Shown: positions 7,141-14,701 of the stretch, piece after piece
Numbering within the stretch: the stretch's first letter is position 1
Layout of the letters: each line of letters starts with the position of its first letter
Assembly (NCBI RefSeq): GCF_002549795.1
Contig: NZ_CP021435.1
Span: 2,356,001 to 2,420,000 of the forward strand
Length of the DNA stretch: 64,000 bases
Direction of reading: 5' to 3'
Origin: Halomonas beimenensis
GTDB taxonomy: Bacteria; Pseudomonadota; Gammaproteobacteria; Pseudomonadales; Halomonadaceae
Position numbers and translations under genes: made by a program
The notes under the pieces: generated by a model
Database searches by the model: none
The model's input: only the letters and a program-made list of their open reading frames with translations
Told to the model about the DNA's origin: nothing

Positions 7141-9162
7141 CTACACCAGCCGGCGGGGGATCTGCCGATCCCAGCTATGGCAGAAGACTCGCCGCTCGCC
7201 CTCGTAGGCGTCCAGGGTCGCATGCAGGTAGAAATACGCCGGATCCGAGGTGAGCACGGTGCGGGTGACCGTGGCGACCTCCCAGTCGTCCCGCTTCAAC
7301 GAGCGTTCCCAGAGGGTCGTGCCCTGGACGGAGTCGAAGTCGTCGTCCCGAGAGCGGTAGGTCTCCACCGAGCGGATCTGCACCTCCAGCCCGGAATCCT
7401 CCAGCCGCCCTCGCCCGCGATCGTTGATCACCTCCAGGGTGGAGAGATCCTCGGCCAGGTCGCGGTGCACGTACCAGTTATGGTGCTCCGGTTCCAGCGG
7501 GGTCACGGGGATGGTCGGCGCGCCCTCCGGCTCGGGGAAGGCGATGGCCGCGTCCTCCGTGCGCCGGGGACGCCGGGGCAGCACCAGGGCGATGCCCTGG
7601 TCGTGGATGGTCAGCCGCACGTGCTCGGGAGGCGGCCAGGCCAGCGGCCAGTAGGAGGTCGAGATCGCCAGGCGCAGCCGATGCCCCTTGGGGAACACCT
7701 GGGCGATGTCGTTGAACTGGACCCGGACCCGGTAGCGCTTCCCCGGCGTCAGGGCTTCGGGGCTGGCATGGCCATCGCGGTGGCAGAGATTGAGCAGGCC
7801 ATAGGTCACACGGGTCGCCTTGTCGTCGGGCGCCACGTCGGAGAGGCGCACCGCCACCATGGCCACGGGACGATCGGCGGCCACGTCGAGCTCCAGGACC
7901 GGGGCCCCGAGGATCTCCAGGGTCTCCCCCAGGGGGGGACTGTCGAAGGTCAGGGCACCACCGTCCTCCTCTCGCTGGTCGTGGGCCAGGTCGGGGCCGG
8001 CGGCGTAGGAACACCACTTGCCGGCGAAGAGCCCGCAGGTCAGTGGCGACTGAACCGTCAGCGGCCAGCTCTCGCGGCGTCGCTGGCCGTCCAGCGACAG
8101 CCGCCCCGGCGCCAACGGCAGCCGCCAGGCCTCGATGCGCGGCGAGGGCCAGTCGGGCTCGCCCACCCAGCGCCCGTGCCGGTGCCCATAGCGGGTGGTG
8201 GGCGGCATGCTGTCCTGCATCCAGGCCCGCAGGGCGGGGTCCTCGAGCACGCCCCGCTCCTCGTCCTTGAGCCACTGATCCCACCAGCGCAGGCATTCCT
8301 GCAGGAAGCCGATGGCCGGCCCGGGCTCGCCCAGGTGGGGATACTTGTGGCTCCACGGCCCCACCAGGCCGCGGGTCGGGCCCGGCAGGTGCTCGAGCAG
8401 GCGCATCACGGCATTGGAGTAGCCGTCGGCCCAGCCGCTGGCGGCCAGCACCGGGATCCGTACCTTCGAGAAGTCCTCGCAGATGGAGCCATGCCGCCAG
8501 TAGGCGTCCCGATGGGGGTGCTCGAGCCAGGTGGCGAGCCACAGGCCGCTGCCCTCGAGGCGCTGGTGCCACATGTCCCGCCAGCGCTCGCCGACCACGC
8601 TCGGATCCGGCGGCAGGGAGTTGTAGGCGAACATGGTGGACGCCCAGGAGAGGTTGTCGCCCAGCAGGCAGCCGCCCATGTAGTGGACGTCGTCCGCATA
8701 GCGATCATCGGTGGAGCAGACGGTGATCACGGCCTTGAGTTCGGGGGGCTGCCGGGCGGCCAGCTGCAGGCCGTTGAAGCCACCCCAGGAGATGCCGATC
8801 ATGCCCACGCCGCCATCGCACCAGGGCTGGGCGGCCAGCCAGCGCAGGATGTCCTCGCCGTCGGCCAGCTCCTGCTCCAGATACTCGTCCTCCAGCACAC
8901 CCTCGCTGTCCCCGCTGCCCCGCAGGTCGACCCGCACCCCGGCATAGCCGTGGCCGGCGAAGTAACGGTGATGGATGGCGTCGCGGCGGGCGGAACCGTC
9001 CCGCAGCCGGTAGGGGATGTATTCGAGGATGGCGGGCACGGGGCCCGTCTCGGCGCCCGCCGGCAGCCAGATCCGGGCGCACAGCCGGGTGCCGTCCCGC
9101 ATGGGGATCCATACCGGATCCCGGCACTCGACCTCGTGGGGAAAGTCGCTGATCTCTCGCAT
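7141..9162 (-). CDS. CocE/NonD family (X-Pro dipeptidyl-peptidase S15-like) hydrolase
   Basis: 673-residue alpha/beta hydrolase of the CocE/NonD type; relatives cleave esters or X-Pro dipeptides. The core begins with WIPMRDGTRLCARIWLP (the family's 'MRDG..L' opening), the nucleophile elbow is GISWGGF near residue 143, GWADGYSNA may supply the acid and GPWSHKYP the histidine. A C-terminal jelly-roll domain (XPD C-like, from about residue 350) completes the fold. The start at 9162 follows a CAGGAGG site; the longer open frame overlaps the upstream gene. It lies 43 bp after the ATP-grasp gene on the same strand, so the two are probably co-transcribed. The natural substrate cannot be told from sequence. 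Confidence 0.85.
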   Translation of the reverse strand: MREISDFPHEVECRDPVWIPMRDGTRLCARIWLPAGAETGPVPAILEYIPYRLRDGSARRDAIHHRYFAGHGYAGVRVDLRGSGDSEGVLEDEYLEQELADGEDILRWLAAQPWCDGGVGMIGISWGGFNGLQLAARQPPELKAVITVCSTDDRYADDVHYMGGCLLGDNLSWASTMFAYNSLPPDPSVVGERWRDMWHQRLEGSGLWLATWLEHPHRDAYWRHGSICEDFSKVRIPVLAASGWADGYSNAVMRLLEHLPGPTRGLVGPWSHKYPHLGEPGPAIGFLQECLRWWDQWLKDEERGVLEDPALRAWMQDSMPPTTRYGHRHGRWVGEPDWPSPRIEAWRLPLAPGRLSLDGQRRRESWPLTVQSPLTCGLFAGKWCSYAAGPDLAHDQREEDGGALTFDSPPLGETLEILGAPVLELDVAADRPVAMVAVRLSDVAPDDKATRVTYGLLNLCHRDGHASPEALTPGKRYRVRVQFNDIAQVFPKGHRLRLAISTSYWPLAWPPPEHVRLTIHDQGIALVLPRRPRRTEDAAIAFPEPEGAPTIPVTPLEPEHHNWYVHRDLAEDLSTLEVINDRGRGRLEDSGLEVQIRSVETYRSRDDDFDSVQGTTLWERSLKRDDWEVATVTRTVLTSDPAYFYLHATLDAYEGERRVFCHSWDRQIPRRLV

Positions 9163-9205
9163 CGCCGCCTCCTGCACACGCCGCCATACCGGGTGCCGGA
9201 AAGAA

Positions 9206-10510
9206 TCATTCCTCGCCGTCCGATGACAGGGACGCGATCTCGAAGGGCAACGCGTCCTGGCAGTCGCGAATCCGCCGTCGCAGGGCATCCCGATCCTCGG
9301 CCCCGGTGAACAGGACCCCCAGCTCCCAGGAGAAGGAATCCTGGTGCAGCAGCTCGGTCAGACGCATCCCCTCCCGGACGTTCAACTCGACGAGGGTGCC
9401 GGGGTGCGCCGTCTCGACTCGCTCGATCTCCTCCGCCGTGGGGATCCGCCGCACGATGCCGTTCTCGAAGACCCGCAGCATCTGCTTGGCGGCGACGGCG
9501 TAGCGGCCCTCGCGAAACGGCATGCGAGGCGGAATGCCCAAGGCCACGTCCACCATCACCTGGAAGTGCGGTGCACCATCCACCAGCTGGAATATCGCGG
9601 CATGCGAGCGCGACAGGCGCGCGTTGATCTCCAGCAGCCAGAGGCGATCACTCTCTTCTTCATGGTAGAACTCGATGTTGAAGGGTGCATCGTCGTAGCC
9701 GATATGCGTCATCACCCGGCGGCTGAGCTCGATGATACGCGCCTGGACGGGGTCGGGGAGCGCACTGGGGTACTCGTAGCGCATCAGCACGGAACGGTGC
9801 TGACGGTCGCGCACGCTGTCCACGATGCCGGTCACCTCCACCCTCCCGTCCTGGACATAGCCTTCCAGGGTGCATTGCCGGCCCGCCGAGATGATCTGCT
9901 CGACCACGCAATGGTGGCCGTCGATCCCGGCCACCTCGTCGGGCAGGTCGAGATGGCGACAGACCTCGGAGAGGGGTTCGCCGAACCGGCCGATCCCCTT
10001 GCGAATGAGCGGCAGAGCCTCGCGAAGCTGCCGCTCGTCGGCGATATGAAATCCCAGCTGGGAGGAATGGGCCTTCACCGGCTTGATCCAGAAGGGATAG
10101 TCCACCTCGAGGGTGTCGATGGCATGCTCGTCGAAGGGATCCAGGGCCTGGAAGGCGGGCACGCATTCCGGTACCGCCTTCGACTGCTCCAGGCGACTCC
10201 AGTACTTGTGCTCGCACTTCAGCACCGCCTCGAGCGAGGGTCCCCGGTGACCGAGGGCGTCGCGCAGCACCGGCAGCAGCGCCGTGGTCGGGAAGTCCCA
10301 GACCCCGACGATGGCATCCACCGAGCCGGGGAAGCGCTCCAGTTCGTCCAGCGCATCCGCCACCAGGCGGTCGAAATGATACTCCTGGGCATGGACCGCC
10401 TCGTCCAGGGGCAGCAATCCATGAAACGCATAGTCCTCGGCATGGCGCAGCGTCGGCAGCAGGCGTCGACTCAGGTCGTCATGGCCGACGACGAAGACAT
10501 TCCAGGCCAT
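9206..10510 (-). CDS. ATP-grasp domain protein, ligase of unknown substrate
   Basis: 434-residue protein of the carbamoyl-phosphate synthase/D-Ala ligase (ATP-grasp) superfamily. ATP-contacting lysine candidate is in YPFWIKPVKAHSSQ; the metal-binding end of the fold is NIEFYHEE followed by LWLLEINARLSRSH, where Glu and Asn coordinate Mg. Such enzymes join a carboxylate to an amine or thiol through an acyl phosphate. The N-terminal domain (FVVGHDDLSRRLLP) looks Rossmann-like. The start at 10510 has GGGAGGAA upstream; the frame extends nine codons further without support. Paired with the hydrolase downstream, suggesting a small-molecule or peptide pathway, but no pathway can be named. An FNR/ANR-type site lies about 97 bp upstream. 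Confidence 0.82.
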   Translation of the reverse strand: MAWNVFVVGHDDLSRRLLPTLRHAEDYAFHGLLPLDEAVHAQEYHFDRLVADALDELERFPGSVDAIVGVWDFPTTALLPVLRDALGHRGPSLEAVLKCEHKYWSRLEQSKAVPECVPAFQALDPFDEHAIDTLEVDYPFWIKPVKAHSSQLGFHIADERQLREALPLIRKGIGRFGEPLSEVCRHLDLPDEVAGIDGHHCVVEQIISAGRQCTLEGYVQDGRVEVTGIVDSVRDRQHRSVLMRYEYPSALPDPVQARIIELSRRVMTHIGYDDAPFNIEFYHEEESDRLWLLEINARLSRSHAAIFQLVDGAPHFQVMVDVALGIPPRMPFREGRYAVAAKQMLRVFENGIVRRIPTAEEIERVETAHPGTLVELNVREGMRLTELLHQDSFSWELGVLFTGAEDRDALRRRIRDCQDALPFEIASLSSDGEE

Positions 10511-10606
10511 GGGGGGTTCCTCCCGGGCGTCGTTCAATGGACGCAGGACGGGGAACGGCAGTCGCAGCTTTCTCGGGTAAGCATGGCCCTTTCCGGTCCC
10601 GATGTG

Positions 10607-10620
10607 TTGATCCCGATCAA
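10607..10620. promoter_or_regulatory. FNR/ANR-type box (TTGAT-N4-ATCAA)
   Basis: TTGATCCCGATCAA is a perfect match to the FNR/ANR consensus. It sits in the 219-bp divergent interval, 96 bp from the ATP-grasp start and 109 bp from the winged-helix start, so it could serve either or both. The interval shows no other clear motif. Confidence 0.6.
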
Positions 10621-10729
10621 GTCTCCCCCGATCGGGGCGGTGCCGCTCGGGCCAGGGGCGCCGGCCGAGACTGGCAATGCCACCCGGCCCGTGTCAGCCT
10701 GAGGGGTTCATACTCCGGGACTCTCCCCC

Positions 10730-11023
10730 ATGGCACTCAGCAAGACCCAATCGAGCTTCTATCGTCGTCTCTACGTCGCCCACCTGGGCCCCGCCGGCAC
10801 CGCGAGCGTGCCGGCGATCATGGAGGCCACCGGCATGCCTCGCCGCACCGCCCAGGACACCCTGACCGCCCTGGCCGAGCTGGACATCCGCTGCGAGTTC
10901 GAGCCCGAGCCCGGCCAGCGCCATAACATCGGCCGTTACGTGATTCGCGACTGGGGGCCCATCGACCCCGACTGGGTCGCGAGTCATGCCGACCGATTGC
11001 GCCTGGCCCTGGGCTATCCCTGA
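10730..11023 (+). CDS. Small winged-helix DNA-binding protein (HTH_43-like)
   Basis: 97-residue protein. A helix-turn-helix can be placed at about residues 22-50 (PAGTASVPAIMEATGMPRRT followed by AQDTLTALAELDI), followed by a short wing and a C-terminal helix. Size and pattern resemble the HTH_43 family of small winged-helix proteins found in Vibrio, Shewanella and Halomonas, whose targets are unknown. Start chosen at the ATG directly after CTCCCCC; the Shine-Dalgarno match is weak. It is divergent from the ATP-grasp/hydrolase pair and 64 bp before the redoxin gene. It may control either neighbour, but there is no direct evidence. Confidence 0.65.
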   Translation: MALSKTQSSFYRRLYVAHLGPAGTASVPAIMEATGMPRRTAQDTLTALAELDIRCEFEPEPGQRHNIGRYVIRDWGPIDPDWVASHADRLRLALGYP

Positions 11024-11087
11024 GCCCGTCGGCATCGGGCGCGTCTCTGTTAGGATGAAAGTCGACACCCTCGACGCCGGAGGCCCC

Positions 11088-11636
11088 ATGACCCTCACTC
11101 CCTCCAACATGATCGAGCTGGGCAGCCCCCTGCCGCCCTTCCGCCTGCCCGATGCCGAAGGCCACACGGTGGGCAGCGACGACTACCCCGACCAGCCCCT
11201 GCTGGTAATCTTCATGTGCAACCACTGCCCCTTCGTCAAGCACGTGGCGGATGCCCTGGCGGACTTCACCCGGGAGTACCAGGCCAGGGGACTGGCGGTG
11301 GTGGGCATCAACAGCAACGACCCACGGGCGCACCCGGATGACCGTCCCGAGAGAATGATCGAGGAGGCCGAGGCCCGGGGCTATACCTTCCCCTATCTGG
11401 TCGACGAGAGCCAGGACGTGGCCCGCGCCTTCCAGGCCGCCTGCACGCCGGACTTCTTCCTGTTCGACCGGGATCATCGGCTCGCCTATCGCGGCCAGTT
11501 CGACGGCAGTCGACCCAGCAAGGATACGCCGGTGACCGGGGCGGATCTGCGCGCCGCCGCGGACGCCGTGCTGGCCGGGCGCGCACCCGACCCGGACCAG
11601 AAGCCGTCGATGGGCTGCAATATCAAGTGGAAATGA
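11088..11636 (+). CDS. Thioredoxin-fold AhpC/TSA (redoxin) family protein
   Basis: 182 residues with a single redoxin domain. The active-site region CNHCPFVKH holds a CxxC pair near residues 43-46 and the fold follows the AhpC/TSA pattern (LPPFRLPDAEGH at the start, then VVGINSND and the cis-Pro region TPDFFLFD). Proteins of this family lack a signal peptide and probably act as cytoplasmic thiol reductases or peroxidases. The ATG at 11088 follows a GGAGG site; the longer frame enters the preceding gene. It converges on the OsmC gene with a GC hairpin in the gap; both neighbours are redox-type proteins. Confidence 0.85.
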   Translation: MTLTPSNMIELGSPLPPFRLPDAEGHTVGSDDYPDQPLLVIFMCNHCPFVKHVADALADFTREYQARGLAVVGINSNDPRAHPDDRPERMIEEAEARGYTFPYLVDESQDVARAFQAACTPDFFLFDRDHRLAYRGQFDGSRPSKDTPVTGADLRAAADAVLAGRAPDPDQKPSMGCNIKWK

Positions 11637-11674
11637 CCCGCGAGGCCCCCTGGCGGCCGGCCTCACCGCCCGCA

Positions 11675-11698
11675 CCCCCGGCGCCCGGCTGCCGGGGG
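11675..11698. terminator. Hairpin between convergent redoxin and osmC genes
   Basis: CCCCCGGC (11675-11682) pairs with GCCGGGGG (11691-11698) around an 8-nt loop. It sits between two converging genes and lacks a strong T-tract, so it may act as a bidirectional, partly Rho-assisted terminator. Confidence 0.55.
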
Positions 11699-11703
11699 CT
11701 GGC

Positions 11704-12228
11704 TCAGGGCAGGGCCTCGGGCGGGCGAACCCGCCGGGAAATGTCGATGGGCACGCCCCGGCTCAGGGTCTGGTAGACCACGCAATAGCGCTCCGTCAGG
11801 CGCAGCAGGGTGTCGACCTCGGCCTCGTCGGCATCCGTGACCAGGGCGACGTGCAGGCGGACGGCCCGGAACCCCACCGGTGCGTCCTTGGCGACACCGA
11901 GCGTACCGCGAAAGTCCAGGTCGCCCTCGACGAAGACCTCCCCGTCCCGCAGGTCGATCCCCAGGGCCGTGGCCACCGCGCCCAGGGTAACCCCGGCACA
12001 GGCCGCCAGGGCCTCCAGCAGCATGTCACCGGAACAGGCGGCGTGCCCGCTGCCGCCGGTCGCCGGATGAAGCCCCGCCTCGACCAGCGCCCTGCCCGTC
12101 TCGAGGCGACAGGTGACGCCCTCGCCGAGTCGCCCCCGGGCCTCGAGGGTCACCAGGGCGGCCTCGGGCTCCTGCGCATAGCGTCGCTTCAGGGGCGCCT
12201 GGCGTGATTTCAGTTCGTCGGCTTTCAT
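11704..12228 (-). CDS. OsmC family (Ohr-like) peroxide-response protein
   Basis: 174-residue OsmC/Ohr-fold protein; the family reduces organic hydroperoxides with a pair of cysteines. Both are present: GHAACSGDMLLEALAACAGV gives a Cys on the long helix and a second Cys about 14 residues later. The C-terminal half (RLTERYCVVYQTLSRGVPI) carries the family's 'CPVxxTL' region in altered form, with YCVVYQT. The ATG at 12228 is preceded by GGGAG; an open frame upstream has no support. Downstream of the acyl-CoA dehydrogenase terminator and convergent with a redoxin gene. Substrate range is not predictable. Confidence 0.82.
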   Translation of the reverse strand: MKADELKSRQAPLKRRYAQEPEAALVTLEARGRLGEGVTCRLETGRALVEAGLHPATGGSGHAACSGDMLLEALAACAGVTLGAVATALGIDLRDGEVFVEGDLDFRGTLGVAKDAPVGFRAVRLHVALVTDADEAEVDTLLRLTERYCVVYQTLSRGVPIDISRRVRPPEALP

Positions 12229-12340
12229 GGCCGTGATCTCCCGCACGATGAACGCAAGGCTCGGGAGGCGATCGACGACCCGGGCCTGATCAGAGCATGG
12301 TCGTTTCCCGGCAGGGACTCCAGCGCGACGTCGGCCAACG

Positions 12341-12369
12341 AAAAAACGCGGCGGACAGTCGTCCGCCGC
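12341..12369 (-). terminator. Intrinsic terminator after the acyl-CoA dehydrogenase gene
   Basis: On the minus strand GCGGCGGAC and GTCCGCCGC (9-bp stem, 4-nt loop, 12348-12369 read leftward) are followed by six T's (A6 at 12341-12346 on the plus strand). This is the clearest Rho-independent terminator in the window. It ends transcription 42 bp after the dehydrogenase stop and insulates osmC. Confidence 0.88.
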
Positions 12370-12410
12370 AACAGTCCCGATCGATGAAGCCGGTCGGAGA
12401 GAGTCGGGAA

Positions 12411-14222
12411 TCAGATCTCGAAGCCCAGGCCGAAGTCGTCGGCGGAGATCGCCATCAGCGATTCGGCTCCCGCCTGGATCATCTGGGCATGGGCCCGGGT
12501 GCGCGGCAGGAGCCGGTCGAAGTAGAACCGGGCGGTATCGATCTTGGCACGATAGAAGGGCGCCTCCTCGGTGCCGGCCTCCAGCGCCGAGCGAGCCTGC
12601 TTGACGGCCCGGGCGAAGAGGTAGGCCAGGGTCACGTAGCCGGCGTACATCAGGTAGTCGACGCTGGCGGCGCCCACCTCCTCGCGATCGGTCATGGCCT
12701 TCATGCCCACGCCGGTGGTCAACTCGCCCCACTCGGCGTTGAGCTTGGCCAGCGGGCGCACGAACTCGGCCATGCCCGGGGTGGCCTCCTCGGCCTGGCA
12801 GAACTTGTGGATCTCCTTGGTGAACATCTTCAGGGTCTCGCCCTGGTTCATCAGCACCTTGCGCCCCAGCAGGTCCAGGGCCTGGATGCCGGTGGTGCCC
12901 TCGTAGAGGCGGGTGATGCGGGCATCACGCACCAGTTGCTCCATGCCCCATTCCCGGATGAAGCCATGCCCCCCGAAGACCTGAACGCCCTCGTTGGTGG
13001 CCTCGAACCCCACCTCGGTGAGGAAGGCCTTGACGATCGGCGTCAGCAGGCCGAGCAGGGCCTCGGCACGGTCGCGTTCGGCGACGTCCTGGCCATGTTC
13101 CACCACGTCGATCATCTGGGCGGCGTAATAGACCAGCATGCGCCCGCCCTCCGCGAAGGCCTTCTGGGTCAGCAGCATGCGACGCACGTCGGGGTGGACG
13201 ATGATGGGATCGGCGGGCTTGTCCGCGGCCTTGGGACCGGACAGCGAGCGCATCTGCAGGCGATCCCGGGCATAGGCCAGCGCGTTCTGGAAGCTGGTCT
13301 CGGCGAGCCCCAGGCCCTGGATGCCGGTGCCGATGCGGGCGGCGTTCATCATGGTGAACATGCAGGCCAGGCCCTTGTGGGGAGCGCCCACGAGGAAGCC
13401 CCTGGCGCCGTCGAAGTTCATCACGCAGGTGGCATTGCCGTGGATGCCCATCTTGTGCTCCAGGGAACCGCAGGTCACGCCGTTGCGCTCGCCGGGATGG
13501 CCCTCGGCATCCGGCAGGTACTTGGGGACCACGAACAGCGAGATGCCCTTGGAGCCCTCCGGGGCGTCGGGCAGCTTGGCCAGCACCAGGTGGACGATGT
13601 TCTCGGCCAGGTCGTGTTCGCCGGCGGAGATAAAGATCTTGGTGCCGGAAATCTCGTAGGCATCGCCGTCGGTCGGCACCGCCCGGGTCTTGAGCAGCCC
13701 CAGGTCGGTGCCGCAGTGGGGCTCGGTCAGGCACATGGTGCCGGTCCAGGTGCCCTCGACCAGCTTGGTCAGGTAGGTGGCCTTCTGGTCCTCGGTGCCG
13801 TGGTGGTGGAGGGCGGCGGAGGCGCCGTGGGACAGCCCCGGGTACATGCCCCAGGCCAGGTTGGACGAGGCCAGCATCTCCGAGAGGATCTGGGACAGCG
13901 AATGCGGGAGGCCCTGGCCACCCTGGTCCGGGTCCGCGGCCAGGCTCGGCCAGCCGCCCTCCACGTATTGCCGATAGGCTTCCTTGAAGCCCTTGGGCGC
14001 CTTGACCTCGCCCCCTTCCAGCCGGCACCCCTCCTGGTCGCCGCTCTGGTTGAGCGGCATCAGAACCTCGCGGGCGAAGCGGGCGCCCTCCTCCAGGATC
14101 GCCGAGACCACGTCCGGGGTGGCGTCCTCGCCGCCGGGCAGGCGCGCATAGTGGGCCGGGTAGTCCAGGAGCTCTTCCATCACGAAACGCATGTCGCGCA
14201 GCGGGGCCTGGTAGTCGGGCAT
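12411..14222 (-). CDS. Acyl-CoA dehydrogenase (DmdC/FadE-like, about 600 residues)
   Basis: 603-residue FAD flavoprotein that introduces the alpha-beta double bond in an acyl-CoA. The opening MPDYQAPLRDMRFVMEE and the extra C-terminal domain mark the long acyl-CoA dehydrogenase branch that includes Pseudomonas phenylacyl-CoA dehydrogenase and DmdC (3-methylmercaptopropionyl-CoA dehydrogenase). FAD-binding segments MCLTEPHCGTDLG and ISGTKIFISAGEHD are intact, and the catalytic glutamate is likely in RLYEGTTGIQALDLLGRK. The start at 14222 is where the family begins; the frame is open 16 codons further. A PsrA-type palindrome lies 41 bp upstream and a strong terminator downstream. The substrate is probably a medium or aryl acyl-CoA, but this is inference. 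Confidence 0.9.
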   Translation of the reverse strand: MPDYQAPLRDMRFVMEELLDYPAHYARLPGGEDATPDVVSAILEEGARFAREVLMPLNQSGDQEGCRLEGGEVKAPKGFKEAYRQYVEGGWPSLAADPDQGGQGLPHSLSQILSEMLASSNLAWGMYPGLSHGASAALHHHGTEDQKATYLTKLVEGTWTGTMCLTEPHCGTDLGLLKTRAVPTDGDAYEISGTKIFISAGEHDLAENIVHLVLAKLPDAPEGSKGISLFVVPKYLPDAEGHPGERNGVTCGSLEHKMGIHGNATCVMNFDGARGFLVGAPHKGLACMFTMMNAARIGTGIQGLGLAETSFQNALAYARDRLQMRSLSGPKAADKPADPIIVHPDVRRMLLTQKAFAEGGRMLVYYAAQMIDVVEHGQDVAERDRAEALLGLLTPIVKAFLTEVGFEATNEGVQVFGGHGFIREWGMEQLVRDARITRLYEGTTGIQALDLLGRKVLMNQGETLKMFTKEIHKFCQAEEATPGMAEFVRPLAKLNAEWGELTTGVGMKAMTDREEVGAASVDYLMYAGYVTLAYLFARAVKQARSALEAGTEEAPFYRAKIDTARFYFDRLLPRTRAHAQMIQAGAESLMAISADDFGLGFEI

Positions 14223-14262
14223 CTCGTCTCTCCTCGGAGTCGCAGGGCGGCGATGGCCGCGA

Positions 14263-14278
14263 TCAAACATGTGTTTGA
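14263..14278. promoter_or_regulatory. PsrA-like operator upstream of acyl-CoA dehydrogenase
   Basis: TCAAACA-TG-TGTTTGA has perfect 7-bp arms and contains CAAAC-N4-GTTTG, the published PsrA consensus (G/C)AAAC-N2-4-GTTT(G/C). PsrA is the TetR-type fatty-acid regulator of Pseudomonas and relatives. It lies 41 bp before the start codon, where repression is expected. A near-identical site lies upstream of fadD at 42791-42810. Confidence 0.7.
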
Positions 14279-14332
14279 AACTAGCGCCGAACGACGGATC
14301 AAGTCAAGCGTTCGTTTTAAAACGAGAGCGAA

Positions 14333-14532
14333 GAAGCTGGAAGCTGGAAGCTGGAAGCTGGAAGCTGGAAGCTGGAAGCTGGAAGCTGGAAGCTGGAAGC
14401 TGGAAGCTGGAAGCTGGAAGCTGGAAGCTGGAAGCTGGAAGCTGGAAGCTGGAAGCTGGAAGCTGGAAGCTGGAAGCTGGAAGCTGGAAGCTGGAAGCTG
14501 GAAGCTGGAAGCTGGAAGCTGGAAGCTGGAAG
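14333..14532. repeat. Perfect heptanucleotide tandem array (GAAGCTG)28.6
   Basis: Two hundred bases repeat the 7-mer GAAGCTG without a single visible error: 28 full copies from 14333 plus four bases. It lies in the 479-bp interval between the SDR and the acyl-CoA dehydrogenase genes. The unit is not a multiple of three, so all three frames stay open through it and generate spurious ORFs of period seven residues (SWKLEAG). Perfect identity implies recent expansion or active homogenisation, and copy number is likely variable. Confidence 0.98.
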
Positions 14533-14573
14533 GCAGCATGAACCCCGACATCATGGGGTCAAGGTTTTTCTTC

Positions 14574-14701
14574 GAGCTTCCAGCTTAAGCCCGCGAAGCG
14601 GGCGCTCTTCCAGCTCCGGGCGAAGCCCGGTCGGGGTTTCCTTCAAGCTTCCAGCTTACGGCCGCGAAGGGGGCGATCTTCCAGCTCCGGGCGAAGCCCG
14701 G
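14574..14701 (-). repeat. Two 57-bp direct repeats, each with two hairpins, at the SDR 3' end
   Basis: Units at 14574-14630 and 14645-14701 match at 52 of 57 positions. Each holds AGCTTCCAGCTT (the reverse complement of the adjacent heptamer array), then a hairpin around CCGCGAAG (intact as CCCGC-GAA-GCGGG in the first unit) and a second hairpin CCGGGC-GAA-GCCCGG. The second unit ends at the base before the SDR stop codon. They probably act as 3' stabilising or terminating structures for the SDR transcript. Confidence 0.8.

Noticed and set aside
7024..9309. 761-codon plus-strand frame opposite the CocE/NonD gene
   Set aside because: Shadow frame. Residue composition is biased to G, A, Q, H and it starts inside bioA.
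14333..14532. CRISPR-like appearance of the heptamer array
   Set aside because: Units are seven bases with no spacers and there are no cas genes in the window.
12297..14588. 763-codon frame that ends in SWKLEAG repeats
   Set aside because: Antisense of the acyl-CoA dehydrogenase joined to the heptamer array. The repetitive peptide arises only because a 7-bp repeat keeps every frame open.
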